Positions 10,187-19,620 are shown, counted from the stretch's first letter. The stretch is DNA of 64,000 nucleotides from Planococcus versutus (GCF_001186155.3 NZ_CP016540.2:3185626-3249625); one strand, 5' to 3'. The notes: a model not told the origin generated them from the sequence alone. Made by a program: numbers and translations.

Positions 10187-10223
10187 AAAAGCCCTTTCAT
10201 CATTAAAGATGAAAGGGCTTTTT
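10187..10223. terminator. Bidirectional terminator between the ECF gene and mqo
   Basis: Perfect stem AAAAGCCCTTTCATC/GATGAAAGGGCTTTT with a 6-nt loop, flanked by A and T tracts. It ends both the ECF gene on the plus strand and mqo on the minus strand. Confidence 0.9.
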
Positions 10224-10235
10224 GAAACTTATGGT

Positions 10236-11735
10236 TTATATTTCGATGGTGTTTTTTTCATCTAATTTTAATGTTTTTGCCGTTGACGCATGAATTTCTT
10301 TAAGAAGTTCGGGATTCTCAGACAAAGAGACACCATAAGAAGGGATCATTTCTTTGATCTTTGGTTCCCATCCGTCTACTTGTTCTGGGAAACATCTGCG
10401 GAAAATTTCAAGCATTGCATGAACCGCTGTAGATGCACCAGGAGATGCTCCTAGCAATGCAGCAATTGAACCGTCAGCAGCGGTGACAATTTCTGTTCCA
10501 AACTGAAGCGTTCCTTTGCCTTTGTCTGTATCTTTAATCACTTGTACACGTTGTCCTGCAACTACTACATCCCAGTCTTCTAGTTTTGCAGTCGGGATGA
10601 ATTCACGTAATTCTTCTACACGTTTTTCATTGGATAACAAGACTTGTTGAACCAAATACTTTGTTAAAGACATTTCTTTTGCTCCCGCAGCCAGCATTGT
10701 GAAAACGTTGTTTGGTTTTACAGAGCCGATCAAGTCCATATTCGATCCTGTTTTTAGGAACTTCGGTGAGAAGCCTGCAAATGGCCCGAATAACAATGAT
10801 TTCTTGCCATCAATAAAGCGTGTATCTAAATGCGGTACGGACATTGGCGGAGCACCAACTTTTGCTTTTCCGTATACTTTTGCATGATGTTGCTCAACAA
10901 TTTCAGGATCGTTGCACACTAAGAATAGTCCACTAACTGGGAATCCGCCTACATGCTTAGATTCTGGAATACCTGTTTTTTGTAACAATGGCAAACTTCC
11001 GCCACCGCCGCCGATAAAGACAAAGTCTGCATTATGGTATTCGATTTTGTTGTTTTCAAGATCCTGTACTTTTACTTCCCATGTGCTATCGTCGTTGCGT
11101 TTAATGTCTTTAACAGTATGGTTGTAATTCATTTCAACTTGCTCTTCGTCCAAGTACTCGAACAACATTTTAGTCAAAGCGCCAAAGTTAACGTCTGTCC
11201 CAGAATCGATTTTTGTGGCTGCCATTGCTTCAGTTGAAGTACGTCCTTCCATGATAAGCGGAATCCATTCTGTCAATTTCGATGGATCAGCAGAGTACTC
11301 CATTCCTTTAAACAACGGACTTTTCGATAAAGCTTCAAATCGCTTGTTCAAAAACTGTACATTGTTATCTCCTTGAACCCAGCTCATATGCGGAATCGAC
11401 ATGATAAAGTCTTCCGGATTTTCAATGCGTTTATTTTGGACAAGAAACGACCAAAATTGTCTTGAAAGTTGGAATTGTTCATTGATGCTGCTAGCTTTTT
11501 TGATGTCGATCGAACCGTCAGCTTGTTCAGGTGTGTAGTTTAGCTCACAAAGTGCAGCATGACCTGTTCCTGCATTGTTCCATTCGTTCGAGCTTTCAGA
11601 ACCTGCTTTTTCAAGTTTTTCAAATACTTTAATGTTCCAGTTTGGAGCTAATTCTTTAAGCATTGCGCCCAAAGTTGCGCTCATCACACCAGCGCCGATT
11701 AAGATAATATTTTTGTTTTTCTGTTGGTTGTCCAT
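10236..11735 (-). CDS. mqo: Malate:quinone oxidoreductase
   Basis: FAD-dependent membrane-associated enzyme that oxidises malate to oxaloacetate and passes electrons to the quinone pool, an alternative to NAD-linked malate dehydrogenase. The 499-residue protein starts with a dinucleotide-binding fold ([20 protein letters not shown]). It keeps typical Mqo segments such as [35 protein letters not shown] and a C-terminal [15 protein letters not shown]. The internal ATG at 11733-11735 is the likely start because AAGGAAGG lies just upstream; an earlier in-frame ATG lacks a ribosome site. A promoter with TTGACA and TACAAT lies upstream. Confidence 0.95.
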   Translation of the reverse strand: MDNQQKNKNIILIGAGVMSATLGAMLKELAPNWNIKVFEKLEKAGSESSNEWNNAGTGHAALCELNYTPEQADGSIDIKKASSINEQFQLSRQFWSFLVQNKRIENPEDFIMSIPHMSWVQGDNNVQFLNKRFEALSKSPLFKGMEYSADPSKLTEWIPLIMEGRTSTEAMAATKIDSGTDVNFGALTKMLFEYLDEEQVEMNYNHTVKDIKRNDDSTWEVKVQDLENNKIEYHNADFVFIGGGGGSLPLLQKTGIPESKHVGGFPVSGLFLVCNDPEIVEQHHAKVYGKAKVGAPPMSVPHLDTRFIDGKKSLLFGPFAGFSPKFLKTGSNMDLIGSVKPNNVFTMLAAGAKEMSLTKYLVQQVLLSNEKRVEELREFIPTAKLEDWDVVVAGQRVQVIKDTDKGKGTLQFGTEIVTAADGSIAALLGASPGASTAVHAMLEIFRRCFPEQVDGWEPKIKEMIPSYGVSLSENPELLKEIHASTAKTLKLDEKNTIEI

Positions 11736-11862
11736 TAAAACCTTCCTTATCCTGTATATTTGCAAATAGGTGCAGCTTGCTCCTGATCAAATAATACAAA
11801 AAGACAGGGTCAACCCTAAACACCTTTTCTGCTCTAATTATACAATTGTATCATAATTTTTG

Positions 11863-11890
11863 ATTGTAGCTATCTGCTTTTGCCTGTCAA
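11863..11890 (-). promoter_or_regulatory. Sigma-A promoter for mqo
   Basis: On the minus strand TTGACA (11890-11885) and TACAAT (11868-11863) are separated by 16 bp. This leaves an untranslated leader of roughly 120 nt before the chosen mqo start. A second TATAAT-like box (near 11840) lies just downstream. Confidence 0.55.
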
Positions 11891-11940
11891 TTATACCTTA
11901 TTTGGAGTCTGTACAAAAGAATGAGCTCTTTCTGCTATTA

Positions 11941-11974
11941 AAAAGACAGCTACTTTTAAAAGTAGCTGTCTTTT
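11941..11974. terminator. Terminator of the mannitol operon
   Basis: Perfect palindromic stem AAAAGACAGCTACTTT with its complement and a T run, 10 nt downstream of the mtlD stop. The symmetry means it can also block antisense transcription. Confidence 0.88.
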
Positions 11975-11984
11975 CTGTTTAGTT

Positions 11985-13133
11985 TTATTTACGTTTATTT
12001 TGCAATGCTTTATAACGGAGAACCACTTCTTTTGTGAACTCGCTCTTTTCATCGAGTCCACTAAGTGCATTTAGTGTAGCAGCAAGACCCTTTTCACGAA
12101 TCATGGCTTGCATTTCCATTGCTTCTTCATCTTCTGGATAATCAAATAATAACGTAGCCGCAACTGCATTGGCGAGGTGTTTATAAGATAGACCTGCTTT
12201 TTGTGCTTGTGTTGCTGGGCGAATCAGACGATCTTCAGGTCCCAATTTCCGAATAGGAGCTCGCCCTACTCGTGTAACCCCATCGTCTAAATACGCATTC
12301 TTAAAACGTTCAATGTTTTTGTCAATATAGGCCAAATGCTCTTTTTCATCAAGTCCGTATTCTTTTACTAAATAAGCACCCGTTTCTTTTAATGTTTCTC
12401 TTACTTCTGCCACAATATGTTCATCTGCCAATGTTTCATCGATGGTCTTTTTACCAGCAAGATAACCTAGATAAGCAATAACGGCGTGTCCCGTATTGAC
12501 TGTAAATAATTTTCGTTCGATAAATGGAGCAAGGTCTGCTACCATTTTCATACCCGTTACTGGCGGAATGTTTTCCGTTGTTTCCACAACCCATTCGAAA
12601 TATGGTTCCACTAAGACATCTAATGAGTTTTGATTTTGAATTGGCACGATGCGATCAACAGCTGAGTTAAAGAAATAAACTTTTCCCTCTAACGCAGTCT
12701 TTGTTGTGTCATCCAAATGCTCAAAGATGTGTTGCTTTAAGATATCGGTCGCTGCGATTTGGTTTTCGCAAGCGATGATATAAAGTTTTTCATCTGTTGC
12801 TAACATACGTTCAGTTAATCCTTGAGCAATTAGCGGTGCAATTCTTGGCAAAATATTTGGACCGATCGCTGTTGTTAAATATGTCGCTTGCTGAATGGCT
12901 TGAATTACATCTTTTTCGTGCGTCATATTATTAATTCCTGACACGTTTTGAATAGTTATTGTTTCGTCCTTGGATTGTGCTAATTTTACTTGATAGCTTT
13001 GTTGTTCGTTCAATTTATCGATTACTTGAGTTGCTACATCCACAAACGTTACGTGGTAATGCGATTCGGAAAACAAAGCTCCGATAAATCCTCTGCCAAT
13101 GTTTCCTGCTCCAAAATGTACGGTTTGTTTCAC
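11985..13133 (-). CDS. mtlD: Mannitol-1-phosphate 5-dehydrogenase
   Basis: Converts mannitol-1-phosphate made by the PTS to fructose-6-phosphate with NAD. At 382 residues it matches the family. The N-terminal Rossmann motif reads HFGAGNIGRGFIGALF, and the catalytic part has KLFTVNTGHAVIAYLGY, the polyol-dehydrogenase signature with a catalytic lysine. It starts 5 nt after the mtlR stop codon, so it is co-transcribed with mtlR. The gene order mtlA-mtlR-mtlD places the enzyme at the end of the operon, with a strong terminator after it. Confidence 0.96.
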   Translation of the reverse strand: MKQTVHFGAGNIGRGFIGALFSESHYHVTFVDVATQVIDKLNEQQSYQVKLAQSKDETITIQNVSGINNMTHEKDVIQAIQQATYLTTAIGPNILPRIAPLIAQGLTERMLATDEKLYIIACENQIAATDILKQHIFEHLDDTTKTALEGKVYFFNSAVDRIVPIQNQNSLDVLVEPYFEWVVETTENIPPVTGMKMVADLAPFIERKLFTVNTGHAVIAYLGYLAGKKTIDETLADEHIVAEVRETLKETGAYLVKEYGLDEKEHLAYIDKNIERFKNAYLDDGVTRVGRAPIRKLGPEDRLIRPATQAQKAGLSYKHLANAVAATLLFDYPEDEEAMEMQAMIREKGLAATLNALSGLDEKSEFTKEVVLRYKALQNKRK

Positions 13134-13138
13134 TATTC

Positions 13139-15229
13139 TCAGTCCTTTATCAATTTATTTTGTAGATAACTCATGAAAATCTCTTCTAGTCTTTGACGAA
13201 TTGCTTTTTCGTTTGATGAAGTGAAAATCATCATTGAGTGTTCACTTTCGACCAAGCTTGTACTAATCAAACTTAGTATTTCCTGCGCTCGATCTGTTAA
13301 TACCAAAGGAGCTAACATAAGCAATAGATTTTTCATTTCCATATCTTTGCCATCCATACCTTTAACGACTAATGGATGGTCAAGATGAATCACTTGAAAC
13401 ACTAACTCTTGGATTGAATCATTGCGGCAATGAAAAAGAGCCATCGTGGTATTGGGAATTCCAAGACCACCTTTTTCTTCGCGTTGTTTAAGTTCTTGCA
13501 CAACCGCGTTCGTATCTGAAAGAAGCTTATTCTTTTCAGCCATTTCCACGACCTGTCGCAAAACTTCCCAATGATCTAGAGCACTCAGTTTATGAATAAG
13601 CATAAAATTATTCAAAATTGAATCCATGCTTTGATGCACTTGTTTTATCTCCTCCAAAACAACTTGAATAGTCGATGAGTTTTTTATCTTTCCCACATCG
13701 CTCGACTTGTCGTGATTCAAGTATCGCTTTTTGCCAATAATTTTTTCAACGTTATTTTGTAAATAACTTTCGATATAACCAATGTCTTGTTCGTTTAATA
13801 AAGGACTGACCATAATATAATCCACTTCCGTTACAGGTAAACGAATGGTGGAGATAACCAAGTCATAATCTTGAAAATGAGCCGTTTGAAAATCATTAAT
13901 AGATAAAACTTCTACTGAGTTGATTTCAGGAAGCTCTTTTTTAATGCGACTTGCTAGCATTTTAGAAGTTCCAATACCCGTTGGACAAATAACGACGGCC
14001 TCGATTTGGACTTTTTCTTCATTCATCAACAACGCGGATCCAAAATGCAGCACAATAAAAGCCGTTTCGTCTGCGGAAAATTCAAATTCATTAAACTCAT
14101 TTTCCAGTCCTTTTTTGATCGCCATAAATAAGACAGGATACTTCCGTCTAATTTCATCAGTTAGTGGATTAAAAGACTCTAGGTTTTGAGTTAAGCGAAA
14201 AACTAAAGGTCCCATATGTGCAAGCAACCCTTGATACAGCGAAAAATCGTCTATTAAACTGACGTGCAGCTGTGACGATACGTCACGGATTAAGTTCTTG
14301 ATTTTCCGCCCCAACACGACGCTGTCATAATAAGCTCCATCAGCAGCTTGCACTTTTGACCCTCTTAAAATAACGGATAAAAACCGAACATCTGCCGCAG
14401 TCAGTTGAATACCCAATTGATCCGTGAACTCTTGACAAATGTTTATCATTAAAATGTACTCACTGTCACTTTCTGTTTTGTCGCTTTCCGTCAACAAAAA
14501 CCCAGCTTCTGTCCGTTGAAGTGCCAGACAACTGTAGACAACCATCCCAATATAATCGCTATCGGCTAACCTTGTTTGTTCTTGATTAACCTTTTGGTCT
14601 ATTAGTTGATCGACAATTTTTAAATACCGCGGTGTAAAATAACCAAGAATCTGTTCTTTTTGGCTTTTACCTTGCTGAAGAAAATACAAACTTTCAATTA
14701 CTTCTTCATAGAAATGAGCCAAGATGTAACTACCCAGTGCATATCGCTTGTTAGCTTCTGTCCCATCCACTTCAATTCCTACACCTCGTGTTCGCGATAG
14801 TTCAACAGTAAACTTCTTTAGCCAGTTGGATAAATCATCTAAGTGAGCTGTTAAAGTTGCCGGGCTGATGCCCAATTGACTAGCCAATACTTGCCGTTTA
14901 AAAAATGGTCCTTCGTGTAAGAGCTTAACGAGCAACTTCAACTTTCTTTCTTCAGATGTTTCATCTGCTGGATTGACCGTTATCAAAGCTTGTATTAATC
15001 GGTAAATTTGGTCATTCGGTCCCGCGATTAAAAGCCCTTCTTCAGCTGTCCGCTCAATAGTTAAATCAAATTCCCGTAAGGTCTTCTCTATCGACTTTAA
15101 GTCTCGTTGAATTGTTCGCGCACTGACATCTAAATACGAAGACAAAGAATGAACTGTATGTTTTCTAGAAGTTCGAACAATCAATTCAATAATAGATTTC
15201 TCTCTGAACGTGATAAACATGTTTTTCAC
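13139..15229 (-). CDS. mtlR: Mannitol operon activator MtlR
   Basis: PTS-controlled DNA-binding activator of mannitol genes. The 696-residue chain has two N-terminal helix-turn-helix domains (about 1-150), two PRD domains (about 180-400), an EIIB-Gat-like domain with C415 in ICPTGIGTSK, and an EIIA-Mtl-like domain with H600 in ALFHCRND. In characterised MtlR proteins, phosphorylation of the PRDs and of the EIIB cysteine and EIIA histidine sets activity according to mannitol and glucose. The gene sits between mtlA and mtlD. An intrinsic terminator before it suggests weaker expression than mtlA, or a separate start of transcription. Confidence 0.94.
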   Translation of the reverse strand: MKNMFITFREKSIIELIVRTSRKHTVHSLSSYLDVSARTIQRDLKSIEKTLREFDLTIERTAEEGLLIAGPNDQIYRLIQALITVNPADETSEERKLKLLVKLLHEGPFFKRQVLASQLGISPATLTAHLDDLSNWLKKFTVELSRTRGVGIEVDGTEANKRYALGSYILAHFYEEVIESLYFLQQGKSQKEQILGYFTPRYLKIVDQLIDQKVNQEQTRLADSDYIGMVVYSCLALQRTEAGFLLTESDKTESDSEYILMINICQEFTDQLGIQLTAADVRFLSVILRGSKVQAADGAYYDSVVLGRKIKNLIRDVSSQLHVSLIDDFSLYQGLLAHMGPLVFRLTQNLESFNPLTDEIRRKYPVLFMAIKKGLENEFNEFEFSADETAFIVLHFGSALLMNEEKVQIEAVVICPTGIGTSKMLASRIKKELPEINSVEVLSINDFQTAHFQDYDLVISTIRLPVTEVDYIMVSPLLNEQDIGYIESYLQNNVEKIIGKKRYLNHDKSSDVGKIKNSSTIQVVLEEIKQVHQSMDSILNNFMLIHKLSALDHWEVLRQVVEMAEKNKLLSDTNAVVQELKQREEKGGLGIPNTTMALFHCRNDSIQELVFQVIHLDHPLVVKGMDGKDMEMKNLLLMLAPLVLTDRAQEILSLISTSLVESEHSMMIFTSSNEKAIRQRLEEIFMSYLQNKLIKD

Positions 15230-15278
15230 TCATTTCGCTTTTAAATGCTTTTTTAAGACTATGAAATGTAGATAGAAC

Positions 15279-15304
15279 AAAAAGGCAGGAACTCCCGCCT
15301 TTTT
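15279..15304 (-). terminator. Intra-operon terminator between mtlA and mtlR
   Basis: GGCGGG pairs with CCTGCC across a short loop (one G-T pair), followed on the minus strand by TTTTT. It lies 11 nt past the mtlA stop, so it should reduce read-through into mtlR-mtlD. Confidence 0.75.
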
Positions 15305-15315
15305 ATCCTACTAAT

Positions 15316-17226
15316 TTAATTGCCGTTAATGATGGCGATTATTTCTTGAGCTGATTTTGCTTTCACTAAGCGGTCTACATTGTTTTGATCGGCACAAATC
15401 ACTGCGATGCCTGATAGAATTTCTAAATGCGTTCCATCTTTTCCAGCAATACCGAAAATCATTTTTGCACTCTCTCCGTCAAAGTCTACCCCGTTTGGAA
15501 CTTGAATGACAGTAAAACCTGACTTGATAACGGATTTTTTTGCATCTTCTGTGCCATGAGGAATTGCGACATTATTGCCCATATAAGTTGTGGTAATTTC
15601 TTCACGCTTTAACATTTCATCCACATATGAGGTTTCAACGTATCCCGCCTTCACTAAAGCTTGTCCCGCAAATCGAATCGCTTCTTCTTTTGAGCGAAAA
15701 CGTTGTCCGATAAAAATATTTTCTTCACGCAATAAGTGATTTTCTTCTGCGTCTTGTGCAGCTACTGGCTGATTTTCTACTACTGGCTGTTGTTCATCGG
15801 TTTTATCATTTTGAAGACGGTCAATCAGCTGATCGTACTCTGGACTCGATAAAAAGTTATCGACCGATATATGATATGCATGTGGAATTTTGTTTTCTGC
15901 ACGTGGTGTCAATTTTTCTTGTGTGATCACAATCTGTGAATCGGAAGGAATGGTGCTGATGGCTGTATTAGATACCGATACATTCAGACCCGCTTCTTTT
16001 ACTTTTTTACGTAACAAAGAAGCACCCATTGCACTCGACCCCATACCCGCATCACAAGCAAAGACAATTTTTCGAATATTTTCTGGGAAAGTACTGCTAG
16101 TCGTTAAAGCAGATGGCGCTATTTCCCGGGAAATAGAACTTTTCTTGCCTTTCATTTGTTCCATTTTCTTTGTTGCTTCTTCGATGTCTTCATCTGTTTG
16201 TTTACTTGATTTCAAAACAATAGCTGAAATAGCGAAAGAGACAGCCGTTGCTACAAAGACTGCAGTAAAGTTAGCTAGGTAAGCCATTCCTTCAGGTGGT
16301 GTAACCGCCGCAATAGCTAAAATACTTCCTGGTGATGCAGGTGCAACTAATCCGCCGCCCATTAATACTAGTGTAAAAACACCGCTCATTCCGCCAAATA
16401 CAACAGCCAACAATAGCATTGGTTTCATTAGCACATAAGGGAAATAAATCTCATGAATCCCACCGAAGAAATGAATGATCGCTGCTCCAGGTGCCGATTG
16501 TTTCGCAATCCCTTTTCCAAAAAACATAAAGCCAAGTAAAACGCCAAGTCCTGGACCTGGATTTGCTTCAAGTAAAAACAAAATCGATTTTCCAGCTTGT
16601 TGAACTTGTTCCAAACCGATTGGCGTCAACACACCATGATTGATTGCATTGTTCAAGAACAAAATTTTCGCTGGTTCAATTAAAATACTTGTCAATGGCA
16701 ACAATCCGGCTTCTAGCAACCAGTCTACCCCTGAAACAAGAACGCTTGTAAAGGCGCTTACAGCGGGTCCGATACCAAGAAATGCAAAAATTGCGAGTGC
16801 ACCACCCAGAATACCTGCTGAGAAGTTGTTAACCAACATTTCAAAGCCGGTCCGGATTTTCCCATCAATCAATTGGTCAAACTTCTTGATCACATACGCT
16901 CCGAGCGGTCCCATAATCATGGCACCTAAAAACATTGGCGTATCCGGAGCTCCAATAATGACACCCATTGTCGCAATAGTTCCGACTACTGCACCCCGTT
17001 GGTCGTAAATCAATCGCCCACCTGTATAGCCAATAAGAAGAGGTAGCATAAAAGTAACCATTGGTCCTACTAATTTCCCTAGTTCTTCGTTAGGAAAAAA
17101 TCCTGTAGGAATAAAGAGCGCTGTGATTAATCCCCATGCAATAAAAGCTCCAATATTCGGTAAAACCATCGAGCTCAAGAAATTCCCAAACTTTTGTACC
17201 CCGACCTTCATTTTTGAATCTTTCAT
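15316..17226 (-). CDS. mtlA: PTS mannitol transporter, fused EIICBA
   Basis: Imports mannitol and phosphorylates it. The 636-residue chain contains a membrane EIIC (about 1-340), EIIB with phosphocysteine C391 in IVFACDAGMGSSAMG, a glutamine/valine-rich linker and EIIA with phosphohistidine H557 in NVAIPHGTED. This full fusion resembles the enterobacterial layout; B. subtilis keeps EIIA as a separate protein (MtlF). AAGGGAGG lies just before the ATG. It leads the operon, with a promoter and an overlapping cre site upstream. A Noc-binding palindrome lies within its coding sequence at 16120-16135. Confidence 0.95.
   Translation of the reverse strand: MKDSKMKVGVQKFGNFLSSMVLPNIGAFIAWGLITALFIPTGFFPNEELGKLVGPMVTFMLPLLIGYTGGRLIYDQRGAVVGTIATMGVIIGAPDTPMFLGAMIMGPLGAYVIKKFDQLIDGKIRTGFEMLVNNFSAGILGGALAIFAFLGIGPAVSAFTSVLVSGVDWLLEAGLLPLTSILIEPAKILFLNNAINHGVLTPIGLEQVQQAGKSILFLLEANPGPGLGVLLGFMFFGKGIAKQSAPGAAIIHFFGGIHEIYFPYVLMKPMLLLAVVFGGMSGVFTLVLMGGGLVAPASPGSILAIAAVTPPEGMAYLANFTAVFVATAVSFAISAIVLKSSKQTDEDIEEATKKMEQMKGKKSSISREIAPSALTTSSTFPENIRKIVFACDAGMGSSAMGASLLRKKVKEAGLNVSVSNTAISTIPSDSQIVITQEKLTPRAENKIPHAYHISVDNFLSSPEYDQLIDRLQNDKTDEQQPVVENQPVAAQDAEENHLLREENIFIGQRFRSKEEAIRFAGQALVKAGYVETSYVDEMLKREEITTTYMGNNVAIPHGTEDAKKSVIKSGFTVIQVPNGVDFDGESAKMIFGIAGKDGTHLEILSGIAVICADQNNVDRLVKAKSAQEIIAIINGN
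16120..16135. promoter_or_regulatory. Noc-binding site (NBS) inside mtlA
   Basis: TATTTCCCGGGAAATA is a perfect 16-bp palindrome containing the published Noc consensus ATTTCCCGGGAAAT. Noc itself is encoded in this window (56007-56873). It is the only perfect match I found by reading the window. Confidence 0.8.
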
Positions 17227-17244
17227 GTGATCCTCCCTTTCTAA

Positions 17245-17320
17245 AAAAGTTAGTTATGATGTTTCTTTATAATAGCTCATACATGGAAGCGCATTCAATA
17301 AGAAGGAAAGTCAACTTTGT
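17245..17320 (-). promoter_or_regulatory. mtlA promoter with overlapping cre (CcpA) site
   Basis: On the minus strand TTGAAT is followed 17-18 nt later by TATTAT. Plus-strand positions 17283-17297 read ATGGAAGCGCATTCA, which fits the catabolite-responsive element consensus WTGNAANCGNWNNCW at every position. The cre covers the spacer, so CcpA binding would block RNA polymerase when glucose is used. Confidence 0.65.
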
Positions 17321-17360
17321 CGGTCTTCTTACGACAAGACTATCTTTCATTGAAATCACA

Positions 17361-17388
17361 AAAAGCTGTCGAAAAAACGACAGCTTTT
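17361..17388 (-). terminator. Terminator of the ankyrin/TPR gene
   Basis: Perfect 11-bp stem AAAAGCTGTCG/CGACAGCTTTT with a 6-nt loop and a T tract on the minus strand, between the ankyrin/TPR gene and mtlA. Confidence 0.85.
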
Positions 17389-17424
17389 CTTCTGTTGCTA
17401 TACATGTTGTGTCACTCAACGTAA

Positions 17425-18324
17425 CTAGGTTTCCAATAATTTCAGCGACTGATTTCGATGTTCTGTAAAAAGATCATTGTCTCCATCTAACGCAATTGCC
17501 AAGTCTATCGTTTGAATAGCATCTCTATGTTTATTACTAGCGCGCAAACTATTTGCTTTGTGAAACAAGTAGTCAGTGCGTTCAGGTGACTTGTCTAGCA
17601 GTTGCTTCATCACACCAATGGCTTGTGGATGTCTGCTGAGTTCGCGTAAATAATTTGATTTATGGTATAGCAAAAAAGAATTTTCCGGATTTTCTTCTAT
17701 TGCTACGTCGAATGTTTTTAATGCATCTTCTGGCTGCTGCATTAAACGGTAGCAATTTGCTATATAGAAATAAAACTGGATGTCTTCAGTGTCCAACTCT
17801 AGCCCTTTTCTGTAAGCAATGATTGCTGATTTGTAGTTTTTTGCTTCTTGCAGTATGAATCCTTTCCAGAAATGCAGATTGCCTTTCTGGTTGTCTCTTG
17901 AAAGAGCTTCTTGTGTCATCACTAACGCTTCGTCATAGTATTCTTCTTTATAGAGGACGAATAGTTTGTCTTCTAATGTTAAATCATTTACTAGCTTGTC
18001 TTCAAAAAGATGAACAACTGCTGTTTGGTCGCTTTGTTTAGCATACTCATAGGGCGTTATTCCTTGCCTGTCTTTAATATGCTTATCTGCACCCGCCTCT
18101 ATCAACAGTTGAATGACTAGTGTATATAAATAGCCTCCATCTCCTAAAATCACAGCTTCGTGCAAAGCCGTCCATCCCAATCTATTTATGTGATTTACCG
18201 AAACACCTGATGCTAAGCAGTATTGAACCGTTTTTGCATATCCATTTTCGCTGGATGGCAGTAGCGCTGTTCCACTAAAACGGTTTACGCTATTCACATC
18301 TACAATTGGCCATACCATGTCCAT
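17425..18324 (-). CDS. Ankyrin-repeat/TPR protein, apparently N-terminally truncated
   Basis: No enzymatic function is recognised. The first half (about 1-110) holds ankyrin repeats (GWTALHEAVILGDGG, LLIEAGADKHIKDRQGITPYEYA). The second half (about 120-299) is a set of tetratricopeptide-like helices (for example AIIAYRKGLELDTEDIQFY, ALKTFDVAIEENPENS). Both are protein-binding folds. The open frame begins in the middle of an ankyrin repeat (WPIVDVNSVNRFSGTALLPSS), where family members known to me have further repeats before it. No good ribosome site precedes the ATG, and immediately upstream lies a broken amidohydrolase gene. I infer that a deletion removed the true 5' end; the remaining ORF may not be expressed. 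Confidence 0.7.
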   Translation of the reverse strand: MDMVWPIVDVNSVNRFSGTALLPSSENGYAKTVQYCLASGVSVNHINRLGWTALHEAVILGDGGYLYTLVIQLLIEAGADKHIKDRQGITPYEYAKQSDQTAVVHLFEDKLVNDLTLEDKLFVLYKEEYYDEALVMTQEALSRDNQKGNLHFWKGFILQEAKNYKSAIIAYRKGLELDTEDIQFYFYIANCYRLMQQPEDALKTFDVAIEENPENSFLLYHKSNYLRELSRHPQAIGVMKQLLDKSPERTDYLFHKANSLRASNKHRDAIQTIDLAIALDGDNDLFTEHRNQSLKLLET

Positions 18325-18329
18325 AGTAT

Positions 18330-18758
18330 CTAGCTTTCAAGTGCTCGCATCGTTGCTTCAAGATTTTTCAATCCAATAACCGGATCAATGTTGCCATGCG
18401 TCGTGCGAATCAGCAATTCAATCATGTTTTCTGCTCGTTGTTGTGCAGTTGGTAATAATTTAGGCAATAGCTCTTTTTCTTCTTCTAATCGAGTGAAAAT
18501 ACCTTTTGTTATAGGCGTGCATGCTTTCCACGGTCCGCTGTAAAACGTTTTGTCAATATGAATATGCATTTCGCGTAAAGAAGGCAGAAGAAGTTAATGT
18601 TCAGCATCGTATTTTTCTACAAAATTATTCGGCAATTCCTTAGAAATAGACTTAATTGTGCCTTCTTCAATTTCTAAATGGACGATTTCTGTTTCAGTTC
18701 CAGTGATGCGATTGCCATCTCTTTTAAAGTTTTTTCCAACCGTACGTTGATAATCCAT
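18330..18758 (-). pseudogene. 5' fragment of an amidohydrolase (cytosine deaminase-like), with in-frame stop
   Basis: From ATG 18758 the frame gives 54 codons (MDYQRTVGKNFKRDGN...DAEH), then TAA, then continues in the same frame with [17 protein letters not shown]...GPWKACTP and [17 protein letters not shown], ending at a TAG at 18330. LPS-x-x-EMH-x-HIDKT is the start of the metal-binding barrel in cytosine-deaminase-type amidohydrolases, whose full length is about 400 residues. The stop could come from one base change (TTA to TAA). The stretch before NIDP also looks a few residues short, and the C-terminal two thirds are absent. It abuts the ankyrin/TPR gene, which lacks its own 5' end. Confidence 0.75.
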
Positions 18759-18804
18759 TTATTTGGAAATCCTTTTCCAACTATCATGTTCGGTTTTTTT
18801 CTAA

Positions 18805-19620
18805 TTAGTGTTTTACATGAACAAGAATCTTTGTTATATAATCATCTTCACTCTTTTTTACTAATCCGTCGTAAATATATTCTTCCATTATGTAATCACC
18901 AATTTTGTACTCATTGCTGTGAATTTCTGAAAATAACCTTTCATATGTAAAATCGATCGTATCTTCTGTTCCTACATGATAGCCAATTGCATGCATTCCT
19001 GTCGTTGTTTTGAAATATGATTGACCTTTCTTCTGCTTTGGCTGTTTCATGTAAAGATAACTATAATTCGTATATTCGCCTGTTAGTACTTGTTCACGCA
19101 AAGTCATTCCACCGATTTGGAAGCCTGTGTCTAAATTTTGTTCATTTAATTCACTAATGAATTCTGTGACGACCTTTGCAAAGTCGTCATCAGTTATGTC
19201 TTTTATGTTCAAACTTAAATACAAAAAAGTCTCTGGCAAAGATTGAAAGCTAATTTGTTGAAAATCGATTTTTCTCGCATCTTCTAACAAGTTGATTTTT
19301 ACATCCATCATCATTTCTAACTTATCCAGTATTCTTTTTTTCATCTGAATTTTTTCTTTTTGTTTGATCATTAACGAGTGAAATAGTTCCGGTGACTTTT
19401 GTTCCATGTAGCTTTTGATTTCTTCTAAAGACATTCCAAGTTCTTTTAATAGGTAAATGACATTGAATAATTCCAATTGTCGAAACGAATAAAAGCGGTA
19501 TCCTTTGTGATTACGATAAGTCGGTCTCAGTAAGCCGACTTGATCATAATAAATAATTGTTTGCTTGTTAACTTTGCATAATTTCGAAAAATCTCCTGTT
19601 GTCAAATACTTTTCAGCCAT
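18805..19620 (-). CDS. MerR-family regulator, BltR/BmrR-like
   Basis: DNA-binding regulator. Residues 1-75 form the MerR winged helix-turn-helix (YLTTGDFSKLCKVNKQTIIY, RPTYRNHKGYRFYS). A coiled-coil helix (about 80-120) and a GyrI/BmrR-type ligand-binding domain of about 150 residues follow. The 271-residue length fits multidrug-sensing MerR proteins. It is divergent from an acetyltransferase gene. In B. subtilis BltR controls the drug efflux gene blt and the polyamine acetyltransferase gene bltD. The 80-bp intergenic region contains A+T-rich inverted sequence (TATATAGCTACTATATA, AAGTATAC). The activating ligand is unknown. Confidence 0.85.
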   Translation of the reverse strand: MAEKYLTTGDFSKLCKVNKQTIIYYDQVGLLRPTYRNHKGYRFYSFRQLELFNVIYLLKELGMSLEEIKSYMEQKSPELFHSLMIKQKEKIQMKKRILDKLEMMMDVKINLLEDARKIDFQQISFQSLPETFLYLSLNIKDITDDDFAKVVTEFISELNEQNLDTGFQIGGMTLREQVLTGEYTNYSYLYMKQPKQKKGQSYFKTTTGMHAIGYHVGTEDTIDFTYERLFSEIHSNEYKIGDYIMEEYIYDGLVKKSEDDYITKILVHVKH

